This document shows, in pieces, positions 49,694-58,317 of a DNA stretch of 64,000 nt. A program made the position numbers and the translations under genes. The notes under the pieces were generated by a model that did no database searches, was not told the origin of the DNA, and worked only from the letters and a program-made list of their open reading frames with translations. The stretch is taken from contig CAWINK010000002.1 in NCBI GenBank assembly GCA_963837445.1, positions 124,001 to 188,000 of the forward strand, given 5' to 3'. Each line of letters begins with the position of its first letter. Within the stretch, counting starts at the first letter, position 1. The DNA is from JACVRW01 sp963837445 (lineage in GTDB: Bacteria > Actinomycetota > Thermoleophilia > Solirubrobacterales > Thermoleophilaceae).

Positions 49694-52321
49694 ATGGCCG
49701 AGGACCGTCTCAAGACACTCGAGGAGCGCACGCGCTACGAGCCGGGCGACGTGGAGCCGCGCGTGTTCGCGCGCTGGGAGCAGGCCGGCATCTTCCATCC
49801 GGAGCCCGAGGGGACGCCCTCCGAGAACTTCTCGATCGCGGTGCCGCCGCCGAACGTGACCGGCAACCTGCACATGGGGCACGCGCTGAACGCCTCGATC
49901 CAGGACCTGAAGATCCGGGTCGCACGGATGCGCGGGCAGCGCGCCAAGTGGATCTACGGGAAGGACCACGCGGGGATCGCCACGCAGCGGGTCGTGGAGC
50001 AGCAGCTCGTGGCCGAGGGCAGCTCGCGCGTGGAGATCGGGCGCGAGGCGTTCGTGGAGCGCGTGTGGGAGTGGGTCCAGGAGTACGGCGACAACATCAC
50101 CCGCCAGTTCCGGGAGCTGGGCGCGTCGCTCGACTACGAGGACGAGCGCTTCACGATGGACGACGACTACGTGCGCGCGGTCACCAAGGTGTTCGTGCAC
50201 CTGTACGAGAAGGGCCTCGTCTACCGCGACAACTACATGGTCAACTGGGACCCGGGCCTGCGCACGGCGATCTCGGACCTCGAGGTCGAGCAGCGGACCG
50301 TGGATGACACGCTCTACATGATCGACTACCCGCTCGAGTCGGGATCGGGCTCGGTCACGATCGCGACCGTCCGGCCGGAGACGATGCTGGCCGACACCGC
50401 CATCGCGGTGAACCCGGCGGATGAGCGCTACTCGCGGCTGATAGGCGAGGCGGCGGTCCTGCCGCTCGTGGGCCGGCGGCTGCCGATCATCGCCGACGAC
50501 TACGTGGATCCCGAGTTCGGCACGGGCGCGCTCAAGCTCACCCCGGGCCATGACCAGAGCGACTTCGATATCGGCCGCAGGCACGGCCTCGACGAGATCA
50601 CCGTGATCGGCGAGGACGGCCTCATGACTGACGCCGCCCCGGAGCGCTTCCGCGGGATGGAGACGGCGGACGCGCTCAAGGCCGTGGTCGCCGAGCTGCG
50701 CGAAGAGGGCCTCATCTCCGGGACCCAGCCCTACGTGCACGACGTGCCGCACTCGCACCGCTCGGGCCGGCGGGTGGAACCGCTGATCTCGCTCCAGTGG
50801 TTCTGCGACATGGACAAGCTGGCGCGACCGGCGATCGACGTGGTCAAGGACGGGACGATCAAGTTCCATCCGGAGAAGCCCTGGACGGGCGTGTACCTGA
50901 ACTGGCTCGAGAACATCCGGCCCTGGTGCATCTCGCGGCAGCTCTGGTGGGGGCACCAGCTGCCGGTCTGGTACCGCGGCGAGGAGACCTTCGTGGGCGA
51001 GAGCGCCCCGGACGGCGAGGGCTGGGAGCGCGACCCGGACGTGCTCGACACCTGGTTCTCCTCGGGCCTCTGGCCGTTCGCCACGCTCGGCTGGCCGAAT
51101 GCCACCGACGAGCTGCGCGCGTTCTACCCCACGGACGTCAACTCCACGGCGCGCGACATCATCTTCCTCTGGGTGGCGCGCATGGTGATGTTCGGCAAGG
51201 AGCTCACCGAGCAGGTCCCGTTCACGGACGTGAACATCCATTCCGTGATCCAGGCGCCGGACGGCCGGCGGATGTCGAAGTCGCTCGGCACCGGGATCGA
51301 TCCGTCCGACCTGATCCACGGCGGCGAGCGCCCGCCGGTGTACGAGGAGGGCGGCGAGTTCCCGGCGTATGGCGCCGACGCGCTGCGCTTCGGCCTGCTC
51401 GCGATGTCCTCCTCGCAGGACGTGCGCTTCAACGAGGAGCGCGTGAAGCAGGGCCGCGACCTCGCCAACAAGCTCTGGAACGCGGCGCGGCTGATCCTGC
51501 TGCGCGTCTCGGAGGTGGAGCCGGACCCGCACGCCGGCGGGACGGTCGAGGATCGCTGGATCGTCTCGCGGCTCGAGCGCCTGACCGAGCGGGTGACCGA
51601 GCTCTACGACGGCTTCCGCTTCTCCGCGGCCGCGCTCGAGCTCTACGGGGGGTTCTGGTCGGAGCTCGCCGACTGGTACCTCGAGCTCGCTAAGCCGCGC
51701 CTCTACGAGGACGACAACGCAGAGGTGTCGGCCGTGCTGCTGTGGTCGCTCGAGCGCACGCTCCGGCTGCTGCATCCGGTCATGCCGTTCGTGACCGAGG
51801 AGATCTGGTCGCTGATGCCCGGCGAGGAGCGCGGACTGCTGGCGGCGGCCGGCTTCCCGGCCGCCGACCCCGGCCTGCTCGACGAGGACGCCGAGCTCGA
51901 GCTGGGGCGGGTGATCGAGGCCGTGACGGCGCTCAGGCGCTACCGCGACGAGGTGGGTGCGAAGCCGAGCGCAGACATCCGCGGGCGCCTGGCCGCGGAG
52001 GGGTACGACGCCTGCCTCCACCACATGGGACGGTTGGCCCGCTTCGAGTGGGTGGACGAGGAGACGGCGGATGGCGATGTGCTGGCCACGGTGCCGATTC
52101 CCGGCGGCGGGGTGCAGGTGCTGCCCTCAGAGGCGTTCGACCCGGAGGAGGCCGAGCGGCGGCTCGAGAAGAAGGGCGCCGACCTTCGCAAGGAGATCGA
52201 CCGCGCCGAGAAGAAGCTCGCGAACGAGCAGTTCGTGGCGAAGGCGCCACCGGCCGTGGTGGCGGAGGAGCGCCGCAAGCTGGACGAGTACCGCGAGGCG
52301 CTCGCGGGGCTCGGCGGCTGA
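49694..52321 (+). CDS. valS: valine--tRNA ligase
   Basis: This 875-residue class Ia aminoacyl-tRNA synthetase charges tRNA-Val. The HIGH-type motif is PPNVTGNLHMGHALN and the KMSKS-type motif is GRRMSKSLGTGIDP. The editing (CP1) domain lies between them with TVRPETMLADTAIAV. The C-terminal coiled-coil arm is ERRLEKKGADLRKEIDRAEK followed by FVAKAPPAVVAEER. ATG 49694 is preferred because MAEDRLKTLEERTRYEPGD begins the conserved domain; TTG or ATG codons upstream lie in the divergent gene. Confidence 0.97.
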   Translation: MAEDRLKTLEERTRYEPGDVEPRVFARWEQAGIFHPEPEGTPSENFSIAVPPPNVTGNLHMGHALNASIQDLKIRVARMRGQRAKWIYGKDHAGIATQRVVEQQLVAEGSSRVEIGREAFVERVWEWVQEYGDNITRQFRELGASLDYEDERFTMDDDYVRAVTKVFVHLYEKGLVYRDNYMVNWDPGLRTAISDLEVEQRTVDDTLYMIDYPLESGSGSVTIATVRPETMLADTAIAVNPADERYSRLIGEAAVLPLVGRRLPIIADDYVDPEFGTGALKLTPGHDQSDFDIGRRHGLDEITVIGEDGLMTDAAPERFRGMETADALKAVVAELREEGLISGTQPYVHDVPHSHRSGRRVEPLISLQWFCDMDKLARPAIDVVKDGTIKFHPEKPWTGVYLNWLENIRPWCISRQLWWGHQLPVWYRGEETFVGESAPDGEGWERDPDVLDTWFSSGLWPFATLGWPNATDELRAFYPTDVNSTARDIIFLWVARMVMFGKELTEQVPFTDVNIHSVIQAPDGRRMSKSLGTGIDPSDLIHGGERPPVYEEGGEFPAYGADALRFGLLAMSSSQDVRFNEERVKQGRDLANKLWNAARLILLRVSEVEPDPHAGGTVEDRWIVSRLERLTERVTELYDGFRFSAAALELYGGFWSELADWYLELAKPRLYEDDNAEVSAVLLWSLERTLRLLHPVMPFVTEEIWSLMPGEERGLLAAAGFPAADPGLLDEDAELELGRVIEAVTALRRYRDEVGAKPSADIRGRLAAEGYDACLHHMGRLARFEWVDEETADGDVLATVPIPGGGVQVLPSEAFDPEEAERRLEKKGADLRKEIDRAEKKLANEQFVAKAPPAVVAEERRKLDEYREALAGLGG

Positions 52322-52363
52322 ACCGCATGTTCAGCCGGTCGCTGCCCCGGGCAGCTTCCGAGC

Positions 52364-54010
52364 ATGAGGCTACGCGCCGCAGGGGGCGCGCTCCTAATCG
52401 CGCTGTTCCTATTTCCGGCTGAAGCGCTCGCCGACCATCAGATCGCCGAGGCCGTCCAGGCAGCTGGCAAGCCGCTCGCGACCACCGCGAGTGATCAGCC
52501 GGCGGCCGGCGCCGGCCTGGTGGCGGATCTCGTCTCCACGCCCGGATCGCTCGAGCAGGTCGGCCACAGCCCGCTCCTGAACCGCGGGATGAACGCCGCG
52601 CTCGCGGTGAAGGGCGACTACGCGTACGTGGGCAACCGCACCGACGGGACGCACCTGAACCCCGGCGTTCTGGTGGTGGACGTCTCCGACCCGACGAACC
52701 CAACGGTCGTCCACGAGATCGGCCCGCCGCTCGAGGGCAATCCGGGCGAGAGCTCACGCGAGCTGCGCATCTGGCCGGAGCAGGACCTCCTGCTCGTGCT
52801 GAACCACGGCTGCAGCGAGCTGATCCACCGCTGCGCCGGCGGTTCGACGGTGCGCTCGACGATCCGCTTCTACGACATCTCCGGCGAGAACGCTGCTCAC
52901 CCGCAGCTCGTGTCCACATTCCTCCCGAGCCGCACCCGCGCTCAGGTGCCCCACGAGTTCTTCCTGTGGGCCGACCCCGCGCGACCCGGGCGGGCGCTCC
53001 TCTACTACACGAACCCGAGCGCAACGGACCCTGGCGAGCTGATCGTGACCGACATCTCGGGTGCGCGCGAGGGCCACTTCGACGAGATCGCGGAGTTCAA
53101 GGTCACGATCCCCGACAACGGCAGGGACAACCGCCTGCACTCACTCGGCCTCTCGAACGACGGCACCCGCGGCTACCTCGCCTACCTGGGCGGCGGCTTC
53201 ATGGTCGTGGACACAAGCGACTTCGCGAATGCCGCGCCGAACCCGGCGGTCAGACTGATCACGCCCGTGGAGCAGCGCGTCTTCTGGACCGATCCGGGAG
53301 CCCACAGCGCGGTGAAGCTGCCCGGACGGCCCGTGGCCCTGACGACCGACGAGGTCTACGGCAAGCTCGGGGCGGTGCTGCCGGCGCACGGCTGCCCGTG
53401 GGGCTGGGTGCGCATGATCGACATCGCGGACGAGGCCGCACCGGAGGTGGTGGGCGAGTACCGCGTCCAGCCGCACAACCTCGAGAGCTACTGCGATGAG
53501 GTCCCACCGGACCAGGAGAACCTCTCGAGCCAGAGCTCGCACAACCCGACTCTGACCCAGAACCTCGCTCTCGTGACCTGGCACTCACGCGGCTTCCAGC
53601 TGGTCTCGACTGAGAACCCAAGCGAGCCGCGCCAGCTCGCCGAGTTCATGCCCACGCCACTTCCGGCGGTCCAGACGGAGGACCCGGCACTCAGCTCGGG
53701 CCGGGACAAGGTGGTGATGTGGAGCTACCCGATCGTGAAGGACGGGCTGATCTACCTCGTCGACCTCCGCAACGGGCTCTACATCCTGCGCTACAGCGGA
53801 CCCTGCCAGGAGGAGCTTGACGGCGTGGGCTTCCTCGAGGGCAACTCGAACCTGGGTGACGCGCCCGGCCTCGAGCCCTATCCCGGCCCGTGCGCGCCCG
53901 CCGGCACGCCACCGGCCGCTGCGAGCGCCCAGGAGCAGCCGCAGCCGCCGGCCACCGCGCCCGCGTATCCGCACGGCGACTTCACCAGCGAGGAGCTGCG
54001 CAGGGACTGA
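52364..54010 (+). CDS. secreted LVIVD-repeat protein
   Basis: This 548-residue protein has a signal peptide (GGALLIALFLFPAEALA, cleaved before DHQIAE) and LVIVD-type propeller repeats: YVGNRTDGTHLNPGVLVVDV, IRFYDISGENAAHPQLV, GGFMVVDTSDFANAAPN, WGWVRMIDIADEAAPE, and IYLVDLRNGLYILRY. The C-terminus is a Pro/Ala/Gln-rich tail, possibly cell-wall spanning. It is the second LVIVD protein in the window. It sits between valS and folC on the same strand. Confidence 0.85.
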   Translation: MRLRAAGGALLIALFLFPAEALADHQIAEAVQAAGKPLATTASDQPAAGAGLVADLVSTPGSLEQVGHSPLLNRGMNAALAVKGDYAYVGNRTDGTHLNPGVLVVDVSDPTNPTVVHEIGPPLEGNPGESSRELRIWPEQDLLLVLNHGCSELIHRCAGGSTVRSTIRFYDISGENAAHPQLVSTFLPSRTRAQVPHEFFLWADPARPGRALLYYTNPSATDPGELIVTDISGAREGHFDEIAEFKVTIPDNGRDNRLHSLGLSNDGTRGYLAYLGGGFMVVDTSDFANAAPNPAVRLITPVEQRVFWTDPGAHSAVKLPGRPVALTTDEVYGKLGAVLPAHGCPWGWVRMIDIADEAAPEVVGEYRVQPHNLESYCDEVPPDQENLSSQSSHNPTLTQNLALVTWHSRGFQLVSTENPSEPRQLAEFMPTPLPAVQTEDPALSSGRDKVVMWSYPIVKDGLIYLVDLRNGLYILRYSGPCQEELDGVGFLEGNSNLGDAPGLEPYPGPCAPAGTPPAAASAQEQPQPPATAPAYPHGDFTSEELRRD

Positions 54011-54028
54011 CTGGCAGACTTGGCGGCA

Positions 54029-55267
54029 ATGGATTTCCGCCAGGCCGAGGAGTACCTGCTCTCGCTCGAGCTGTTCGGGATGCGGTTCGGGCTCGACCGC
54101 ATGCACCGGCTGATGACCGTGCTGGGCCTGCCGCAGCGGCGCTTCGCGTCCATCCACGTGGTGGGCTCGAACGGGAAGTCCTCGACCGCCCGCTTCTGCG
54201 CGGCCATCCTCCAGCGGCACGGCCTCGCCACCGGGACCTACACCTCGCCGCACCTGCGCTCGTTTCGCGAGCGGATCGAGGTGGGGGAGAAGCCGGTGTC
54301 CGAGGCCGACTTCGCCGCGGCGGTCACGCGCGCGGCCGAGGCGGCCCAGATGGTGAACCGCACGGCCGAGGCCGACGACCACGTGACGCAGTTCGAGGCC
54401 CTGACCGCGGCGGCGTACCACGAGCTCGGGCGGCGCGGGGTGGAGGTGGCGGTGATCGAGGCCGGGCTCGGCGGCCGCTTCGACGCGACGAACGTGATCC
54501 CCTCGAAGGTGCAGGTGCTCACGTCGGTGAGCCTCGAGCACACGCGCTGGCTGGGGCCGACGCTCGCGGACATCGCCGGGGAGAAGCTGGCCGTGGTGCG
54601 CGACCACGGAACCCTTGTCGTGGGACAGGTTCCGTCGGAAGTCCTCGACATCGCCAGGACCACGGCCTCCGTCCGCCACGCCACACTCGCTTCCGCGGGG
54701 CCGACCGACATGCCGCTGCGCGCGGCGGGCGGGTTCCAGCACGTGAACTTCGGCCTGGCAGCGGCGGCCGCCCACGCTTTCCTCGGGCGTTCGCTGGAGG
54801 AGGTGGCGCTGAAGAGTGCGGCTGCCGAGACCGTGGTGCCGGGCCGGCTCGAGCAGGTGGGGGAGCGCCCGCTCACGCTCTTCGACGGCGCCCACAACCC
54901 GTCCGGGGCCACCGCCCTCGCCGCCTCGCTACCCGACATGATCGGCGCGCGCCGTCCGCGCGTGGCCGTGATCGGCGTGCTCGAGGACAAGGACGCCGCC
55001 GGCATGCTCGAGACGCTCCTCCCGCACTTCGACCGCGTGGTGTTCACCCATCCGGCGAACCCGCGCTCACTCTCGCCAGCCACCCTCGTGACGCTGGCCG
55101 AGAAGCTCGGCGGCCCGCCGGCCGAGACGGTTTCGGAGCCGAGCGCCGCCCTGTCCCACGCGCGCGAGCTGGCCGGTCCGGACGGCGCCGTGCTCGCCAC
55201 GGGCTCGATCTACCTGATCGCGGACCTCGTGCGCGAGGAGGCCGACGCGCGGGCATCGACGCTTTAG
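54029..55267 (+). CDS. folC: bifunctional folylpolyglutamate synthase / dihydrofolate synthase
   Basis: This roughly 412-residue Mur-ligase-family enzyme adds glutamate to folates or dihydropteroate. The P-loop is VVGSNGKSSTARFCA, the ATP/folate region is YTSPHLRSFRERI, the omega-loop motif is EAGLGGRFDATNVI, LEHTRWLGPTLADIAGEK is a strong family signature, and LFDGAHNPSGATAL marks the C-terminal glutamate-binding domain. ATG 54029 (MDFRQAEEYL) is chosen over TTG 54020. It follows the LVIVD gene by 18 bases. Confidence 0.95.
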   Translation: MDFRQAEEYLLSLELFGMRFGLDRMHRLMTVLGLPQRRFASIHVVGSNGKSSTARFCAAILQRHGLATGTYTSPHLRSFRERIEVGEKPVSEADFAAAVTRAAEAAQMVNRTAEADDHVTQFEALTAAAYHELGRRGVEVAVIEAGLGGRFDATNVIPSKVQVLTSVSLEHTRWLGPTLADIAGEKLAVVRDHGTLVVGQVPSEVLDIARTTASVRHATLASAGPTDMPLRAAGGFQHVNFGLAAAAAHAFLGRSLEEVALKSAAAETVVPGRLEQVGERPLTLFDGAHNPSGATALAASLPDMIGARRPRVAVIGVLEDKDAAGMLETLLPHFDRVVFTHPANPRSLSPATLVTLAEKLGGPPAETVSEPSAALSHARELAGPDGAVLATGSIYLIADLVREEADARASTL

Positions 55268-55312
55268 TGCCGCCGGGTCTCCGGTGCTCTAGGCGCCCGG
55301 GCCCAGGAAACG

Positions 55313-55318
55313 TAGGAT
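55313..55318 (+). promoter_or_regulatory. probable -10 hexamer for the 38-residue membrane peptide
   Basis: TAGGAT is nine bases before ATG 55328. Confidence 0.45.
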
Positions 55319-55327
55319 TCAAAACCG

Positions 55328-55444
55328 ATGGACGGCGACGGACCACGCTTCGGCGCGATGATCGGCCTGGTTGCCGTGGTGGTGGCCACGGTGATTCTGG
55401 TCTTCTTCGGCATCGGGTACGCGCTCGGGCGGCTCTTCCTGTAG
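55328..55444 (+). CDS. 38-residue single-pass membrane peptide
   Basis: The frame reads MDGDGPRFGAMIGLVA, continues through one transmembrane helix of about 22 residues (VVVATVILVFFGIGYALG) and ends RLFL. It has an acidic N-terminus and its own -10-like hexamer nine bases upstream. Short size makes automated gene finders miss it. Function unknown; it may help assemble neighbouring membrane proteins. Confidence 0.6.
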   Translation: MDGDGPRFGAMIGLVAVVVATVILVFFGIGYALGRLFL

Positions 55445-55454
55445 TCGGCGCCGA

Positions 55455-55460
55455 TACACT
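55455..55460 (+). promoter_or_regulatory. probable -10 hexamer for the zinc-ribbon membrane protein
   Basis: TACACT is ten bases before ATG 55471. Confidence 0.5.
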
Positions 55461-55470
55461 CGCGCGTTCA

Positions 55471-56085
55471 ATGGGCCTGATTGCCATGTTCGGCATTGAA
55501 AACAGCGGGCTGGCATTGGCCGTGAACCTGCTCCTGCTGTTTCTGGTCGTGATCTGGCTGGCGCTCGTCTACTGGACCTACAGCGACGCGCACCGCCGGA
55601 TCGCGGATCCGATGCTGGTCGCGTGCGCCACCGCGGCGTCGCTGTTCCCGTTCATCGGGACAATCGTCTACCTGATCGTGCGTCCGCCGATGTACCTCGA
55701 GGACGTCCGCGAGCGCGATCTCGAGATCGCCGCCGCCCAGGCCCGGCTCACCCAGCTCGAGCACCAGCACTGCCAGTACTGCGGGTTCGAGACTGAGAAG
55801 TCGTTCCTGCGCTGCCCGAGCTGCCTGCGGCGGCTCAAGGAGCCGTGCACGGTCTGCGGCAAGCCACTCGACCCGCGCTGGAAGATCTGCCCCTACTGCG
55901 AGGCCGAGGTCGGCCAGGCGGCGGAGGGGCGCCGGCCACGCCCGCGCCGGGCGGCCGCCGGCGGCGGGCCACCCCGGCCGTCCCCGGCAAGGCCCGCGGG
56001 GTCCGGCCGCCAGGGCCCGCCGTCCGACGCCACCGCCGAGCGGCCCGCTCGCGCAAGCCGTGACCGCCCGCAGTCCGCGGGCTAG
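55471..56085 (+). CDS. membrane protein with double zinc ribbon
   Basis: This 204-residue protein has two transmembrane helices (about 12-36 and 46-68), a short helical linker RERDLEIAAAQARLTQLEH, and then four CxxC knuckles forming two zinc ribbons (CQYCGF, CPSCLRRL, CTVCGKPL, CPYCEAEV; about residues 103-148). The C-terminal 55 residues are Pro/Arg/Gly/Ala-rich and likely disordered. Similar proteins precede ndk in related genomes as far as I recall. Its job is unknown. Confidence 0.8.
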   Translation: MGLIAMFGIENSGLALAVNLLLLFLVVIWLALVYWTYSDAHRRIADPMLVACATAASLFPFIGTIVYLIVRPPMYLEDVRERDLEIAAAQARLTQLEHQHCQYCGFETEKSFLRCPSCLRRLKEPCTVCGKPLDPRWKICPYCEAEVGQAAEGRRPRPRRAAAGGGPPRPSPARPAGSGRQGPPSDATAERPARASRDRPQSAG

Positions 56086-56107
56086 GCGCAGCAGCACCGA
56101 GGCGGGG

Positions 56108-56180
56108 AGTTAGCGGCGCACGAGCTCCACGGCGAAGCCGCCCAGCTCGACTATCACGACGGCCAGCGCGAGCTAACTCG
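56108..56180. promoter_or_regulatory. nested stem-loop upstream of ndk
   Basis: GAGTTAGC (56108-56115) and GCTAACTC (56173-56180) are perfect 8-bp inverted arms. Inside them GAGCT/AGCTC and CGGC-GAA-GCCG form further nested pairs. The 140-base gap between the zinc-ribbon gene and ndk holds nothing else. It may be a terminator or a structured leader. Confidence 0.4.
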
Positions 56181-56225
56181 ACGGCCTCGCCTCGGCAGCG
56201 CGCCTCGACCTGCCAGGATGCCGCG

Positions 56226-56630
56226 ATGGACCGAACCCTGATCCTGGTCAAGCCAGACGCGTTCGAGCGCGGGCTCACCGGAGAGATCATCGCCCGCTTC
56301 GAGCGCAAGGGCCTGACGATCGTCGCGATGAAGCACATGACCGTCGAGCGCGAGCTGGCCGAGCAGCACTACGCAGAGCACGCCGAGCGCCCCTTCTTCG
56401 GCGACCTCGTGGAGTTCATCACCGGCGGCCCGCTCGTGGCGCTCGTCCTCGAGGGGCACGAGGCCGTGAAGGCGGCGCGCCAGGTGATCGGCGCGACGAA
56501 TCCGATCGAGGCGGCGCCCGGGTCGATCCGCGGTGACCTTGGGCTGGAGGTGCAGACGAACCTGGTGCATGGTTCCGACTCAGCCGAGTCGGCAGAGCGC
56601 GAGTCGGGCCTGTTCTTCCCGGAACTCTGA
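56226..56630 (+). CDS. ndk: nucleoside diphosphate kinase
   Basis: This 134-residue enzyme transfers the gamma-phosphate among nucleoside triphosphates. The start RTLILVKPDAFERGLTGEII is canonical, GATNPIEAAPGSIRGDLG is the nucleotide-binding loop, and the phosphohistidine is in NLVHGSDSAESAERE. The length is normal. A CAGGAT hexamer lies six bases before ATG 56226. The stop overlaps the CTG start of maf. Confidence 0.97.
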   Translation: MDRTLILVKPDAFERGLTGEIIARFERKGLTIVAMKHMTVERELAEQHYAEHAERPFFGDLVEFITGGPLVALVLEGHEAVKAARQVIGATNPIEAAPGSIRGDLGLEVQTNLVHGSDSAESAERESGLFFPEL

Positions 56631-57163
56631 TCCTCGCGTCGAGCTCGCCGCGCCGGCGCGCGATCCTCGCGCAGCTTGGCGTCGACTTCCGCGTGGAGGC
56701 GCCCGAGGTCGAGGAGCTCGCCGACGGCGACCCGCGCGAGCTGGTGGTCCAGAACGCTCTCCTGAAGCTGCGCGCGGTTCCGGGGGACCTCGTCCTGGCC
56801 GCGGACAGCATGGTCGTATGGGACGGTCGCGCCCACGGGAAGCCGGCGGACGCGGCCGAGGCGGAGCGCTGGCTGCGCGAGCTGTCCGGCCGCTGGCACG
56901 AGGTGATGGGCGGGATCGCGATTCGCGAGCAGGGCGAGGAGCGCACCGACGTGGCCGTGACCCGCGTGCGCTTCCGAGAGCTGGGCGAAAGTGACATCGA
57001 GCGCTATCTGGAGAGCGGCGAGTGGCGCGACCGAGCGGGCGGCTACGCCATCCAGGAGCTCGGCGCGATGCTCGTCGAGGAGATCGAGGGCGACTACTTC
57101 AACGTGGTCGGCCTGCCGGTGCCGGCCCTTCTGGCGCTTCTGCCGGGCCTCTTGCACCCATAG
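56627..57163 (+). CDS. maf: Maf family nucleotide pyrophosphatase, CTG start
   Basis: This protein of 178 residues hydrolyses non-canonical or modified nucleoside triphosphates and is linked to septum control. The N-terminus must include ILASSSPRRRAILAQLGVDF, the invariant Maf opening (S-S-S-P-R-R), which follows CTG 56627 directly. No ATG, GTG or TTG exists in frame upstream, and GTG 56693 would delete this active-site segment. The CTG overlaps the ndk stop as CTGA, so translational coupling is likely. Other motifs are VLAADSMVVWDGRAHGKP (catalytic Asp) and DRAGGYAIQELGAMLVE. Confidence 0.9.
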   Translation: MILASSSPRRRAILAQLGVDFRVEAPEVEELADGDPRELVVQNALLKLRAVPGDLVLAADSMVVWDGRAHGKPADAAEAERWLRELSGRWHEVMGGIAIREQGEERTDVAVTRVRFRELGESDIERYLESGEWRDRAGGYAIQELGAMLVEEIEGDYFNVVGLPVPALLALLPGLLHP

Positions 57164-57202
57164 TTGGGGTCCTGGCAGTCGTCTAGACTGCGGGACGCCG
57201 TC

Positions 57203-57225
57203 GGGGCCACGCGTACGCGTGCCCC
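57203..57225. promoter_or_regulatory. GC-rich palindrome upstream of mreB
   Basis: GGGGC-c-ACGCG-TA-CGCGT-GCCCC pairs perfectly apart from one bulged C. It lies 20 bases before ATG 57246 and behind maf. A smaller palindrome GTCTAGAC is at 57181-57188. The large one could be a terminator or an operator. Confidence 0.45.
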
Positions 57226-57245
57226 AACCTCAGCATCGATTGCAA

Positions 57246-58292
57246 ATGGGCTTCTTCAGCTATCTCACCGGTATGGGCGGTCGCGACATGGCCGTGGACC
57301 TCGGCACCGCGAACACGCTCGTCTACGTGCGCGGGCGCGGAATCGTGCTCTCAGAGCCGTCCGTGGTGGCGATCGACTCGCGCACCGGCGAGGTCCACGC
57401 GGTCGGCATCGAGGCCAAGCGCATGCTCGGCCGGACCCCCGGGACGATCCAGGCGATCCGCCCCCTGAAGGACGGCGTGATCGCCGACTTCGACGTGACC
57501 GAGCAGATGCTCCGGCACTTCATCCAGAAGGTGCACCAGAACCGCTGGGCGCACCCGCGCGTCGTGGTCTGCGTGCCGTCCGGGGTCACCGGCGTCGAGA
57601 AGCGCGCGGTCGAGGAGGCCTGCCTCAGCGCCGGGGCCCGCCAGGCGTACCTGATCGAGGAGCCCATGGCGGCCGCGATCGGCGCGGGACTCCCGGTGGG
57701 CGAGCCCACCGGCAACATGGTCGTCGACATCGGCGGGGGCACGAGCGAGGTTGCGGTGATCTCGCTCGGCGGGATCGTCGTGTCGCAGTCGATCCGCATC
57801 GGCGGCGACGAGCTCGACGAGGCGATCATCAACTACGTCAAGCGCGAGTACAAGCTGATGATCGGGCAGCAGACCTCCGAGGAGGTCAAGCTCGAGATCG
57901 GCTCGGCCTTCCCGCTCGCCGAGGAGGTGCAGGCCGAGATCCGCGGCCGCGACCTCGTCTCCGGCCTGCCCAAGACGATCGTGCTCACGAGCGAAGAGGT
58001 CCGCATGGCGCTCGAGGAGCCGCTCCAGGCGATCATCGACGCCGTCAAGGAGACGCTCGACCGCACGCCGCCGGAGCTGGCGTCGGACATCATGGACCGC
58101 GGCATCATGCTCGCCGGCGGAGGCGCGCTCCTACAGGGGCTCGACGACCGCCTGCGCGACGAGACCCAGATGCCGGCGCACCTGGCCGAGTCACCGCTCA
58201 CATGCGTGGCGGTGGGCTCCGGCCGCAGCCTCGAGGAGTTCGAGGCGATCCACCGCAGCAACAAGAATTCCCGATCGAGCCGACGGCGGTAA
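57246..58292 (+). CDS. mreB: rod shape-determining protein MreB
   Basis: This 348-residue bacterial actin polymerises under the membrane and guides lateral wall synthesis. The phosphate-1 motif is DMAVDLGTANTLVYV, phosphate-2 is NMVVDIGGGTSEVAVISL, and the adenosine motif is GIMLAGGGALLQGLD. The N-terminal FFSYLTGMGG is a membrane-binding segment. Length is normal. It heads the mreBCD-mrdA-rodA-rng run, all on the plus strand with short gaps or overlaps. Confidence 0.97.
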   Translation: MGFFSYLTGMGGRDMAVDLGTANTLVYVRGRGIVLSEPSVVAIDSRTGEVHAVGIEAKRMLGRTPGTIQAIRPLKDGVIADFDVTEQMLRHFIQKVHQNRWAHPRVVVCVPSGVTGVEKRAVEEACLSAGARQAYLIEEPMAAAIGAGLPVGEPTGNMVVDIGGGTSEVAVISLGGIVVSQSIRIGGDELDEAIINYVKREYKLMIGQQTSEEVKLEIGSAFPLAEEVQAEIRGRDLVSGLPKTIVLTSEEVRMALEEPLQAIIDAVKETLDRTPPELASDIMDRGIMLAGGGALLQGLDDRLRDETQMPAHLAESPLTCVAVGSGRSLEEFEAIHRSNKNSRSSRRR

Positions 58293-58317
58293 CCCCGCCG
58301 CGCGGAGGGCGCTAGGC

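Noticed and set aside
56693..56695. GTG 56693 as the start of maf
   Set aside because: It would remove the conserved S-S-S-P-R-R segment that Maf proteins need for activity.
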